Positions 18,300 to 27,273 of a DNA stretch of 27,273 nucleotides are shown here, piece by piece. The position numbers and the translations under genes were made by a program. Within the stretch, counting starts at the first letter, position 1, and the number at the start of each line of letters is the position of its first letter. Origin of the DNA: Sphaeroforma sirkka (taxonomy: Eukaryota; Opisthokonta; Ichthyosporea; Ichthyophonida); assembly GCA_001586965.3 (NCBI GenBank), contig LUCW03001450.1, positions 1 to 27,273 on the forward strand, given 5' to 3'. Under the pieces are notes generated by a model. The model saw nothing but the letters and a program-made list of their open reading frames with translations. It searched no databases and was not told where the DNA came from.

Positions 18300-18760
18300 A
18301 GTAAAAACGGTTTCGGTCATGACTTATCGAGTAAGTATGTGCCTATATGTACGAGTTCAAGACTCATGTTGTACTCTATGTCGTTTAGTATTTGGTCCAG
18401 TAACCATTTCGATGTAGGCGCCTTACGTTTATTATTTGGTAAGGTAATAGCCAAAGGCTGTTCTTCATTAGTAAGTAAGTTTGAACAATTTTCTGCACTG
18501 TTGGTAAGAAGATCAGAAAGTTTAGTCACGTAAGGAAGTAGGTGGCAAATAGGGAATTTCAGATCCGTCAGGGTTTGTAGTCACTTGAGAAACCCTTTTC
18601 GATTTATCTCGTTGTTCTTATAAACGCTTATTCCATTTCTTATTAAAGATACGAAGAAAGTCGCGAGATTCACGAAATGCATCGGAGGAGTTAAGAGCTA
18701 CTGTCCCATCCATGAAACGGGTCTTGTAGTAAGTCTTAGCCGTCTTCGGATGTTTATGGC
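18300..18760 (-). pseudogene. Unit 3 integrase C-terminal remnant
   Basis: Matches the last part of integrase in the other units, including the KLSDLLTNSAENCSNLL segment and the basic region before it. The catalytic core was not recognised. Broken. Confidence 0.75.
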
Positions 18761-18889
18761 ACACCTTTCTTATGGCACATGCCTTGTACAGTACTAATGG
18801 TTACATAATGAGATCTCAGAACATCGGTAGGTTATCGTATCACTTGAGAGGATAGTGCAATACCTGGCCACCCGTGGTCAGCAAAGTGC

Positions 18890-21289
18890 GGTTTACCATG
18901 CGTTCAACGTAAATTCTATCTTCTCGGTAATGCAAAGCGATCGGTTATACATGCCTTTGAACCAGGATAAATCCCGGTAGGACTTCATTTCCAGTTGCAA
19001 TATACAGGGATTATTATGGAGCACGCGGTCTAAGAGTGTCTTGTCTTTGCGTGTAGTGCCTTCATTCCAGTTTGATATCTGGTTTCTGGTCACATGTCTT
19101 GGCGTGATATTAACCGTTGGTTTTCTCACACTTGTCACACTTATTAATAAAGTGTTTGCAAGTAGCTGAGTGCCGCCCGTTCCAATAACCGTTCGGGGCA
19201 AGCTGATACATATCGTATCCACACTTCTCATCGGCACACTTCTTAACTTGCTTGTATAGTGCTTCCTTCTCAGTACTTACCTTTTTTTATTAGGCCGTGA
19301 GTGCTGCGCTGATTCACGCGGACGAACATTCGGACGTTCGTTAGATGTCTGTCGGGATACATACCCTTGATCTATCTGATCACGTGGTTTCTTAAGAACC
19401 ACCTTCTCTCTCGAGGTTACTACTCGATCAGAGGATAAGTGTCGGAAACAGTTTCATAGAACTGACTGATTCCAGCGCAGTCGAGTCAGGTGAAACTTCT
19501 TCTCCTGTCCTTTATCTCTCGTTTCGTTCGCATACTTGCGACGTAGCTCGAGTAAAGGCGCTCTCGATCATTACTGCCTATGTTCATACAGAATACAAGC
19601 ATTGCCAACAATTCATACCAGCGTGGCTTGTCATCCCCTTGATATCAGGTCTGACAAGGTCCGCATCGAGTTTCAGAATATAGCTCAAGATGCTAGTATT
19701 CGCTGTTGGTGGTGCCAAGAATTGAACATAGTCCTGGACTGCGCATATCCTTGCTTAATAAGGATGTCACTAGCCAACATACTTCTGGCCAGTTACGACA
19801 CTCATCGATCTCTTTGAGATGCTTCTGAAGGATCCGATAATTGGTTCCTTCTGGATTAAATGTCTGCATAAACGCAGATATCCATTGCGGTGGGGCAATG
19901 TCATTTGTCTCCAGCAATCACTGTAAACGCGTATCAGAGCGAGTCAGAGTCTCGAGGTCATGATTATTGATGAATTCGGGCTTCTGGGTACTTGAGTCCC
20001 AGTTCGACTTAAGTCGACTGATCATGCCCTTATACTTCTGGTGATCGCGTTGGTCCTGCCCGCGTTGTGCTTGCAGCAACTGGTCGATTCGCTTCTGCTT
20101 GATGTTGATTATTTTCGCATAATAATCAATTTCTGGGCGATCTTGCAGGTCATGAGCGAGCTCCATCTTAACTGTGAGTTCGTTAACTTCTGCATTCAGC
20201 ATATTCTACCTCTGTGGACTGAAAGTCTTCGGCGGGTTGGTGTAATGCATTGCGGTCCTTCCGTGGGTACTCCACGTCACTCGCATGTATGCGGGAAGCT
20301 TTAGTTCCCTTTCGGTGGATATTAAAGTCCATGGTCGACGCTTCGACGCTCGTTACTGAGACGTGGTGTTGGAATGAAGATCTTAGGATCATCCGTTACG
20401 ATAATCTCGCACGTCGACTTTGGCTGGGTGCGATGTGCGCTTCCCCAATTAGGTAAGGGGGAGGTGTATTCTTCCCAGCGGTTGGGTCTATAATGCCCTC
20501 CAAAACGGGAGACTCATGTCCCGGTGATTGTATTGGAGTAAATAGTGCCTGGTCCCGTGGAAGTAGACTTTCCCAGGGAACATTCTCCGGGCTTATTTCG
20601 GCCGGCTTAGTACTTAGATCGTGGTACTCCTCATTTGATATTCTCTAAGCGATGTTTTGACTGCTCTTTTTACAGCTGCAATGGTGTCGTTAGAGACAGC
20701 ATATTCATAGTAGGCGTTTAGCTTTCTCGCCAGTTCCGTACATTCGATCTACGTGTGTGATAGATAACTTCTCTAGTGTGAGTTGTTTCTCTAGGGCAGC
20801 TAACTGATTCTTAAGTTCAGCATTTTCATCGAGCAACTTACTGGTGTGGGTAGATGCGCTCAGCCTGTGGTTCGTCTTCCGTCGGTCCCTTCTCAGGGTT
20901 GGACTTCATCGTCACCGGGGTCGTCGTAATTGACTTCCGTAATTGGCTCTTTACCCTTTGGATTAATCTCCTCGAGGTCGTCATAGTTGACTTCCTTAAT
21001 TGGTTCTTTACCCTTTGGGTTAATCTCCTCAGGGATAGTAGATGGAGTGGTCTTAAACCCCACTCCTATTTTTCGCTTCGCGGTTTCGATGAGCTTTGAA
21101 CTTGAGGAGAGTGGGTCCTCTAGCCCTCTCCTCGGCTGACTTCTCTCTTAATGGAGTAGTCTCACCGGTATCCAGTGTATTGTCGTCTTTAGCGACAATG
21201 GGGTTGACTTCGTCTTCGGCAGATTCTCTGTTCATCTTCTTTTTATCCGCTTTACGCTTCTTAGATAGCGTAGAGTCCTTCTTAGTCAT
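18890..21289 (-). pseudogene. Unit 3 gag remnant with zinc region
   Basis: Same gag type as unit 2: start MTKKDSTLSKKRKADKKK at 21289, an acidic repeat at 20920-21031, a central part through 20200-19918, and a zinc region at about 19060-19260. The zinc region shows KCDKCEKTNG, so the second module can be read as C-x2-C-x6-H-x3-C here too. Broken. Confidence 0.7.
20920..21031 (-). repeat. Tandem repeat in unit 3 gag
   Basis: Two copies, 20920-20976 and 20977-21031, of the same acidic EEINPKGKEPI-type repeat as in unit 2. Confidence 0.7.
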
Positions 21290-21723
21290 ACTTATCCAGT
21301 ACGACTTCTGCTATTCACTTAACGAATAGTTATTGTCTTAAGAAGAGGATTTTATGTGGTAGTTAATTACCACGACGCTTAAGTAGCTCAAGTAGTTAAT
21401 ACTTTGCTAACTTATAAAATGTGTAAATATCGGTCTCTTAAGGCGGTATAAACATCTTAGAGCTACTAAACGTAATAAAATCTTAAAGTCTTTTAATAAT
21501 TTTTTTTAAGTATAAGAATTTTAGTCTGGTAATAAAGTTAGGTATGCCTCATAGAAATCAGCAATACTCTGGGGGGATTGTAAGGCTGAGACATTGCCAA
21601 TATATCATCCTCCCAGTACTGATTTCGCCGAAGGATTTTTTTTTTATGTTTTCGTTATCGTTATCGTCGAAACTAGTATTACTTGTTTCGTGCTGCACGA
21701 ATACTAAAACTAGTAAAAATCCT

Positions 21724-21761
<38 letters not shown>

Positions 21762-22195
21762 TGATGTCCTTAGTTATTGTCTTAACCAATAACTGGCCAC
21801 TTATCAAAATTACCGACTTGCCATCATCAGACTGGCACATCTGGTTAGCTGAGCGGAGGTTAAACTAGGTAACCATTAAGGGTCTCTAGAAACCTATGTT
21901 CGGTTGAGCCATCTCGCTACCGAAGTATTCAGATGTATATTTTGGAGTGTTTATCTAGGTCTCTTAATAGACCTACTCCAAATATACTCTTTGGCCTTTT
22001 TCACAGTCCCTTTAATGGGTCGGGGCCAAAATATCTGATTTGTAAAATGGAAAAGGTACTTGTAAATAGAACCTTTAAAACCATTTAATACACGTGCTTT
22101 TAATAGTACGGTTATAATTTACGTACTGCTTAAGAGTACGTTTATTAACATAAGAGTCTAATGTGGAGGCCCGGCTATTACATTAGACTCTCTGT
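21290..22195 (-). other. Unit 3 hairpin-packed leader
   Basis: Near-identical to the unit 2 leader. The hairpins are conserved, for example 21311-21329 next to the gag start and the 12-bp stem at 22153-22191. The A-rich run is an uninterrupted A-tract here (about 21728-21757). Confidence 0.65.
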
Positions 22196-22562
22196 TTTTT
22201 AGCAAAGGTCTCGGTTGAGGGTTTCCACTTAGTGGTACCTGCAGGACAGATGCGACAAACGATTGTGTGTTTCCAAGGTGTCTTCTTAATAGAATTGGAT
22301 CCCTAATACAAGAACATATCGGTTTCACGGTCGACATAGATAGGCATGTCTTGTATCATATCAATTAAATTACGTATCCATGGGTCGGAACTACGTAAGG
22401 GACAACACAGCGTAATGGTAGACTTAGTAATATTAATATCATTTAACAACTGTGCGATAAGTTGCCAAGGTGGGTTAGCCCATACATTATGCTTTTGATA
22501 AGTCAAGTTGAAAGGCATCACCTTTAGGATGAGTCAACGACCTATAATCAAAAACCTGTTTG
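22196..22562 (-). pseudogene. Isolated methyltransferase-like fragment abutting LTR copy 4
   Basis: The second instance of the fragment seen at 17258-17627, with the same borders: hairpin on one side, LTR on the other. It includes HNVWANPPWQLIAQLL. Its recurrence means the arrangement was copied as a unit. Confidence 0.7.
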
Positions 22563-23159
22563 TGTAAACTTCGATGGAAATTACTAGGTTTCAAACTATA
22601 TTAAACTAAAATACAATTTAGTCAGTTAGGATTTAGCAGTGGTAGCTTGTGTAAGAATGATCGGGACTGCCTCTTGTTAAGAGCCTAAATATCCTCGATC
22701 ACACAGGGCGTACCTCTAGCTGTTCTTTATTGAATAATTTTCACTAGAAGTACTAAGTGTTCATGACCACTTGCCTAATTTGTAAATAGACATAATAACG
22801 TAAGTCACGTCAATACATTAGCTGATATAAATAAAGTTCCATCTGAAGAAAAGTTAAAAAAAAAGAAAAGACTTATTGGATTTTGGAGATTGGCGGGAGG
22901 ACCAAAATCTATAAGTAGTAGTTCGGAGATTATAAAATTTAGTTTATAATATCCTACATCTACTAATGTCTCAAATAGGTCCAAGTAGATGAGTCATACC
23001 AAATACTCAGGCTATTGGAGCCATCAAAGTGAATTTAGAACACTTTGGAAATATTGGAAAAAAGAGCTTGTACTAAATTATTTAAAATACAAATAAAAAC
23101 TAATGTATTATCTCAATTGATCTTGATATTTTAGACTGACCGGAGGCCGTATTTCTACA
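22563..23159 (-). repeat. LTR copy 4, shared by units 3 and 4
   Basis: 597 bp, TGTAAAC to TTTCTACA. It differs from copy 3 mainly in a TA step and A-run length. The expected sense-strand TATAAA and AATAAA are present as in copy 1. Confidence 0.85.
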
Positions 23160-23247
23160 TAGCCCCCAGTAGCTTTTAGAACTACGAACGTACGTTAAGA
23201 TACGATCTAGTTGGTAAAAGCGAAAACCAAAGTAAAAACGGTTTCGG

Positions 23248-25027
23248 TCATGACTTATCGAGTAAGTATGTGCCTATATGTACGAGTTCAAGACTCATGT
23301 TGTACTCTATGTCGTTTAGTATTTGGTCCAGTAACCATTTCCGATGTAGGCGCCTTACGTTTATTATTTGGTAAGGTAATAGCCAAAGGCTGTTCTTCAT
23401 TAGTAAGTAAGTTTGAACAATTTTCTGCACTGTTGGTAAGAAGATCAGAAAGTTTAGTCACGTAGGAAGTAGGTGGCAAATAGGGAATTTCAGATCCGTC
23501 AGGGTTTGTAGTCACTTGAGAAACCCTTTTCGTTTATCTCGTGTGTTCTTATGTAAACGCTTATTCCATTTCTTATTAAAGATACGAAGAAAGTCGCGAG
23601 ATTCACGAAATGCATCGGAGGTTAGCCAAGCTACTGTCCCATCCATGAAACGGTCTTGTAGTAAGTGTAGCCGTCTTCGGATGTTTTGTCAATTATATCT
23701 TTGACTTGTGACTCCATAACTGGTACATCAGAATCAAATGAGCGAGCGAATGAGAGTTCGGAGGTAGGGATACGGTGAGTGCCTAGATTGGTTGCGCTAG
23801 TACCATCAATGTTATTCACTTCGTAAGTATCACTCTTCTCATCATGGTAGGAAATAACAAAAGGTCTATCGTCTTAGAAGAGAGTTCGGTAACGTTGGCG
23901 TTTCGATTTATAATGTTAACGTAATCGCCGACTTTGAACTGAACAATGTTCTTAGTGTTATTCCATCGGTCATACGCTTTAAGTAGGACGCGATTTTTGT
24001 GCTCGAGTAAACAGGGGTAAACAACGTTCTGCATATGCTCGATCTTTGTAGCCACGGGGTAGCGTGTTTCTCGGGCGCAGTTTTATCAAACGTTGCTTGT
24101 AATTCACTATAGCGGCCAAAGAAATAGTGAAACGGGAGTGTTCCAGTTTGAGGATTCATGCAGTTATTCATTTGAGTCTGAACCCATTTCAAATGATAAG
24201 GCCACATATCCTCAACGTCGTCTAGTGCGGTACGCAAGAGTTTCTTAAGTTCTCTATGACGTGTCTCATTTGCACCCTGCGTTTGAGGTTTGTAAGGAAC
24301 ACCACGCCTATGGGTCATGCCTGATACGAGTATAAGTGCCTCCATTACGTCGGTACAAAACTCACTACCGTTATCAGAACATAGTACTCAGGGGAAACCG
24401 AAGTCATTAAAGACGTGATAGCATAATTCTGCCACTGTTTGTGGACGTTTGTTCGGTATTGCATAAAAGCAAGTTATAGCCGGAAGCCACACATAAGAAA
24501 TGACAGATATATACATCGCCAGTATGCTTGGATCGCGGGAGTTTAACCAAATCGACTATGACTCGGCGCATCGGTTGGTCTTCTGTCACACTTTTTTAGG
24601 GGTGCCCAACCGTATCGCTTGATCTGGTTCTTTTCACAATCAGTACAGCGTCGGTATACTTCACGTATGGTTTCTTTCAGCGCCGGGTGATCAAGCCCTG
24701 CACGAATAGCCATTTTATAAGTATGCTCATATGCTCGATGCGTTAAATTATGTATAATTTTAACTCTACTTTCGAGCTCCTCTAAGTCAGTCAGATTCTG
24801 CGTAACGCTGGCTGGATGAACCATAGTCCTGTTGGAAAGGGCAACCTCAGTATCAGGAGGGTAGAGTCCTGAGATACATAATTGACAACATTGGATTGTT
24901 GAAGTATCTTCTTCAGTTGTTTCGCAACTCCTGGCTGTTCTTTAAGCAGCGCTTTAAGTAGTTGAGTGCGAGCTTCAGGTTCTCTTAGAGTTTTGAGTCT
25001 TTGATCCATGGCCTTAGCTAGTTCCAT
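23248..25027 (-). pseudogene. Unit 4 integrase remnant, all domains visible
   Basis: The zinc domain shows HNLTHRAYEH and CTDCEKNQIKRYG (H-x3-H and C-x2-C, 24543-24824). The core has VIVDLVKLPRSKHTGDV, SDNGSEF and PYKPQTQGANETRHREL, giving D, D and E. The GPY/F region and chromo-like tail follow to 23248. A charged helical stretch (ELAKAMDQRLKTLREPEA) precedes the zinc domain. Broken. Confidence 0.85.
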
Positions 25028-25129
25028 GTTTTTTACGATCTAATGCCGTTTCAATCGGCATTACCTCGACTCACAATCTTGTTGGGTGTATGTGTTGTAC
25101 GAGTCTTGAGCTTTTTGTTCAAACTCTTT

Positions 25130-25640
25130 GGACTCCTCTAGTTTAGCTAAGAATTCGGTTGAGGGTTTCCACTTTAGTGGTACCTGCAGGACCGATGCGA
25201 CAAACAAAATGGTGTGTGTTTCCAAGGCGTCTTCTTAATAGAATAGGATCCTGATACAGAACGTGTCGGTTTCACGGTCGACATAAATAGGTTCGTCTTG
25301 GAATCACTTATTACATTAAATCACGTATCCATGGGTCGGAGTTACGTAAGGGACAACACAGCGTAATGGTAGATTTAGTAATATTAACATAATTTAACAA
25401 CTGTGCGATAAGTTGACAAGGTGGGTTAGCCCCACGCATTATGCTTTTGATAAGTCAAGCTGAAATGCATCACTTTAGGATGAGTCAACGACCTATATTC
25501 CGAAACTGTTTGTTTATGTTCTTGCGGCGAACATATCAACAGTAAATGGACCCCATCGTGATTGAGGCGAGTTAAACCATTTCTTATTTAGCATCCAATC
25601 GGTTGCTAATAACTCCTTGATCTGTTTTCTGGTAGTCGGG
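25130..25640 (-). pseudogene. Unit 4 DAM/methyltransferase-like domain remnant
   Basis: Same place and content as in unit 2: between the RNase H tail and integrase, with the PLR.SDPWIRDL block and the upstream DAF-like and FA-like parts. Finding it in the same slot in two units shows that it belongs to the element and is not a chance insert. Broken. Confidence 0.6.
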
Positions 25641-25706
25641 CACAAAGTCGAGAGCATGTCAGGAAGATGGTTATGTATTCCTGGTATGTGTGTTATATTA
25701 AAAGCT
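25641..25706 (-). pseudogene. Unit 4 RNase H C-terminal tail
   Basis: Encodes the NITHIPGIHNHLPDMLS motif, as in unit 2. It is the rightmost recognisable part of the array. Confidence 0.65.
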
Positions 25707-26110
25707 GAACTTGGTGTGGTCAGAATACAAAGTACTTATATTTATTTGATTATTTTAGGTTTTTATTACAAGTTTTACAGTTTATCAGAATAATCTGATA
25801 AACTGGGTTTTAAGGTTTTGTTGGTTTTACAGCACATGACTAATGACTCATTTAAGAGTCAGTCATTTTAGGATTACTGTTTATAATTACTAATAAATGA
25901 ACAACGTCCCCTCCCTGAGGAGGGAGAACGTTGAGATACAGTTATCTCGCGTATACTACTACATTTTTTTAACTTACCATAGAAGTTGTTAGTTTATTAG
26001 TAATTACAGAGAAAAGCTACCGAATGGGAATTAGTCAGTAGCTGGCACATATTTTTTTGTTATAAGTATAACAATTGAAAGACAATACGAACAGAGAATG
26101 TCGCATCAAA
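25707..26110. other. Hairpin island at the right edge of the array
   Basis: AT-rich and noncoding. Six strong hairpins lie almost end to end: 25778-25805 (12-bp stem, 4-nt loop), 25836-25866 (bulged), 25902-25933 (GC-rich inner stem CCCTCC/GGAGGG), 25933-25948, 26015-26043 and 26057-26074 (8-bp stem, 2-nt loop). TGTGGTCAG at 25715 could be the start of another LTR, but no matching end or primer site was found. The sequence is not homologous to the leaders of units 2 and 3 by eye, although the architecture is similar. Confidence 0.55.
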
Positions 26111-27273
26111 TTGAACGATTTAGATTATCGAACGGTTTGGGATTGAGAATTGAACGATTTGGATTGGATTAACGACGTGTGGACGACGAGGATGAAGAAA
26201 GAATCTACTAATACGAGTGAACCCGAAGAGCGAACATTCCAATCAAGCAGAACATTAACCAGGGTCAACAAAGAGGAGATCTCACGACGATCAAATGACG
26301 AAATCAGACAATCGGTCAGAATCCACAGATAAGTAGTCATGTGTGAGTACAGGTAGGAAGGTTGTTTTCAGTGTGAGACAGAAGTACAAATCCGTATTGC
26401 AAGCTAATGAGCTTAAATTGTATTTAAGAAGTTGTTAGAAGAAAGTTCTTTAGGATCCACAGTAGGGTGGTAGAGATGGGAGATGTACATGGTTAGTACC
26501 GACTCGTTTAGTACGACGATGACGCAAGAATCAGCGGCATACTAGATTGATTATTTTACAAAAGTTTTCAGAATGGGATATTGGGAAGCATACAGAGACA
26601 CAAGTAAGCACAAGTGAAGCACCTGTGAGTTATTAGGAGCATATAAGGTGGGGCGCACATAACACAGAACGATGCAAGTAAATACTACATTAAATTGTGA
26701 AAATGATATGCGAACACAATTCTAATCACTAGAACTTCCAGATAAATCAAGGTCAATGGAGAGGATCAACAGTATACAGAGAGGTGTAGTTTTGACAGCA
26801 GCAGTTTAGGAGTGCAATAACGAGCAATCGTTCTAGACATCAAGAAGCTATTATTCCAACAATCCCCAACAGCACATGACAAGGACATCACAGAGATAGC
26901 AAAGAGTAAAAGAGGAGCCGATGAGGGAAAGTCTCAACAGGAACTCCATGCGAATAGGCCGTCATTAGGCCGGAGTAAGAGCTGGCGAGGTGAGAACAAG
27001 AAGTGGTCTGACTGGCTGATGCACTCAATCATGTGTATTGCGGGATAAATATAAGACAACAGAAAAGTTAGGAGTATGCGGGATCATCCAAGGCCACTTG
27101 CTATGCAGGAAATAGGTGCCAGCTCACGAGGGAACCCAAATGAGTTCTGAAAGATCGATGTCGAGACGTTGGTGTTTGAAGCGATTGAAATGTGGCCAGA
27201 ACAGATAGTTTATATTCAGCACTCTATCAGTTCATTCGCATTTCTGGTTCTCCATTGACAAACAACTCACCAA
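26111..27273. other. Unrecognised right flank with one short ORF
   Basis: Purine-rich and mostly closed in all frames. A + frame at 26150-26332 encodes a charged peptide with MKKESTNTSEPEERTFQSSR (from 26192), then VNKEEISRRSNDEIRQS. Its composition recalls the Lys/Ser/Glu-rich gag starts of units 2 and 3, and it follows a hairpin-rich stretch as those do, but there is no clear homology. It could be the edge of a different plus-strand element or host DNA. Confidence 0.35.

Larger units (their letters stand above)
17628..22562 (-). mobile_element. Unit 3, short non-autonomous Ty3/gypsy-like unit, broken
   Basis: Contains an LTR, an integrase C-terminal part, the gag zinc region, gag, the hairpin-packed leader and a methyltransferase-like fragment. 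Protease, reverse transcriptase, RNase H and the integrase core were not recognised. Gag and leader follow unit 2 closely over more than 3 kb. Several breaks. Confidence 0.8.
5467..25706 (-). mobile_element. Head-to-tail array of four Ty3/gypsy-like LTR retroelement units
   Basis: Four LTR copies of about 595-601 bp start at 5467, 10688, 17628 and 22563. Each is followed on the right by a polypyrimidine stretch (the complement of a polypurine tract) and then minus-strand integrase sequence. Neighbouring units share one LTR, so the pattern is LTR-body-LTR-body-LTR-body-LTR-body. The integrase GPY/F motif and the gag-PR-RT-RH-IN order place the family in Ty3/gypsy. All units are fossils with several breaks each. 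Their LTRs differ by only about 1-2 percent, which suggests a young age. The array could have formed by LTR-LTR recombination or insertion next to existing copies, or could be an assembly effect. Confidence 0.85.
22563..25706 (-). mobile_element. Unit 4, 3' part of a Ty3/gypsy-like unit, broken
   Basis: Contains an LTR, the best preserved integrase of the window, the methyltransferase-like domain and the RNase H tail. No gag, protease or reverse transcriptase lies to its right; the sequence changes to the hairpin island. Several breaks. Confidence 0.8.

Noticed and set aside
5467-25706. A DIRS-type retrotransposon
   Set aside because: The methyltransferase-like domain suggests DIRS, but LTRs with TG...CA ends, a polypurine tract and an HHCC/DDE/GPY integrase are present, and no tyrosine recombinase was recognised.
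25715-26110. A complete LTR of a further element starting TGTGGTCAG
   Set aside because: No second copy, no clear CA end and no primer site are visible, so it is kept as an unexplained hairpin island.

Overview
The window is eukaryotic nuclear DNA, AT-rich and repeat-rich. The evidence is a GT-AG-spliced host gene, a (TA)n microsatellite, a tRNA-derived SINE-like insert and a long array of Ty3/gypsy-type LTR retroelements. An invertebrate animal is my best guess from the compact introns and the SINE-like piece, but the sequence alone does not fix the phylum.

Layout. (1) 1-5466 is host DNA. Four phase-compatible exons at about 1679-2848 (+) encode part of a JmjC/cupin-8 protein with an HYD iron-ligand motif. 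The C-terminal half of that domain was not found in the window. The rest of this stretch is noncoding, with short hairpins, a (TA)n tract, a duplicated block of about 125 bp and four copies of a TTCTTAATTAAGAA-like palindrome. (2) 5467-25706 is a head-to-tail array of four minus-strand retroelement units. Four near-identical LTRs of about 595-601 bp (TGTAAAC...ACA on the + strand) start at 5467, 10688, 17628 and 22563, and neighbouring units share one LTR between them. (3) 25707-26110 is an island of back-to-back perfect hairpins. (4) 26111-27273 is unrecognised sequence with one short Lys/Ser/Glu-rich ORF.

The retroelements. Pooled over the units, the sense order is LTR, leader, gag with a two-module zinc region, retropepsin (DPG active-site loop), reverse transcriptase (YLDD), RNase H tail, a DAM/methyltransferase-like domain with an NPPW motif, integrase (HHCC, DDE, GPY/F and a chromo-like tail), polypurine tract, LTR. 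All units are broken fossils but look young, because their LTRs differ by only about 1-2 percent. Unit 1 has a different gag from units 2 and 3, although the integrase C-terminal half and the LTR are almost identical in all units, so the family is mosaic. Units 2 and 3 have a leader of about 0.9 kb packed with hairpins, followed on the LTR side by an isolated sense fragment of the methyltransferase-like domain that abuts the LTR.

The points most worth a second look are the methyltransferase-like domain in an integrase-bearing LTR element, the hairpin-packed leaders, and the similar but non-homologous hairpin island at the right edge of the array.
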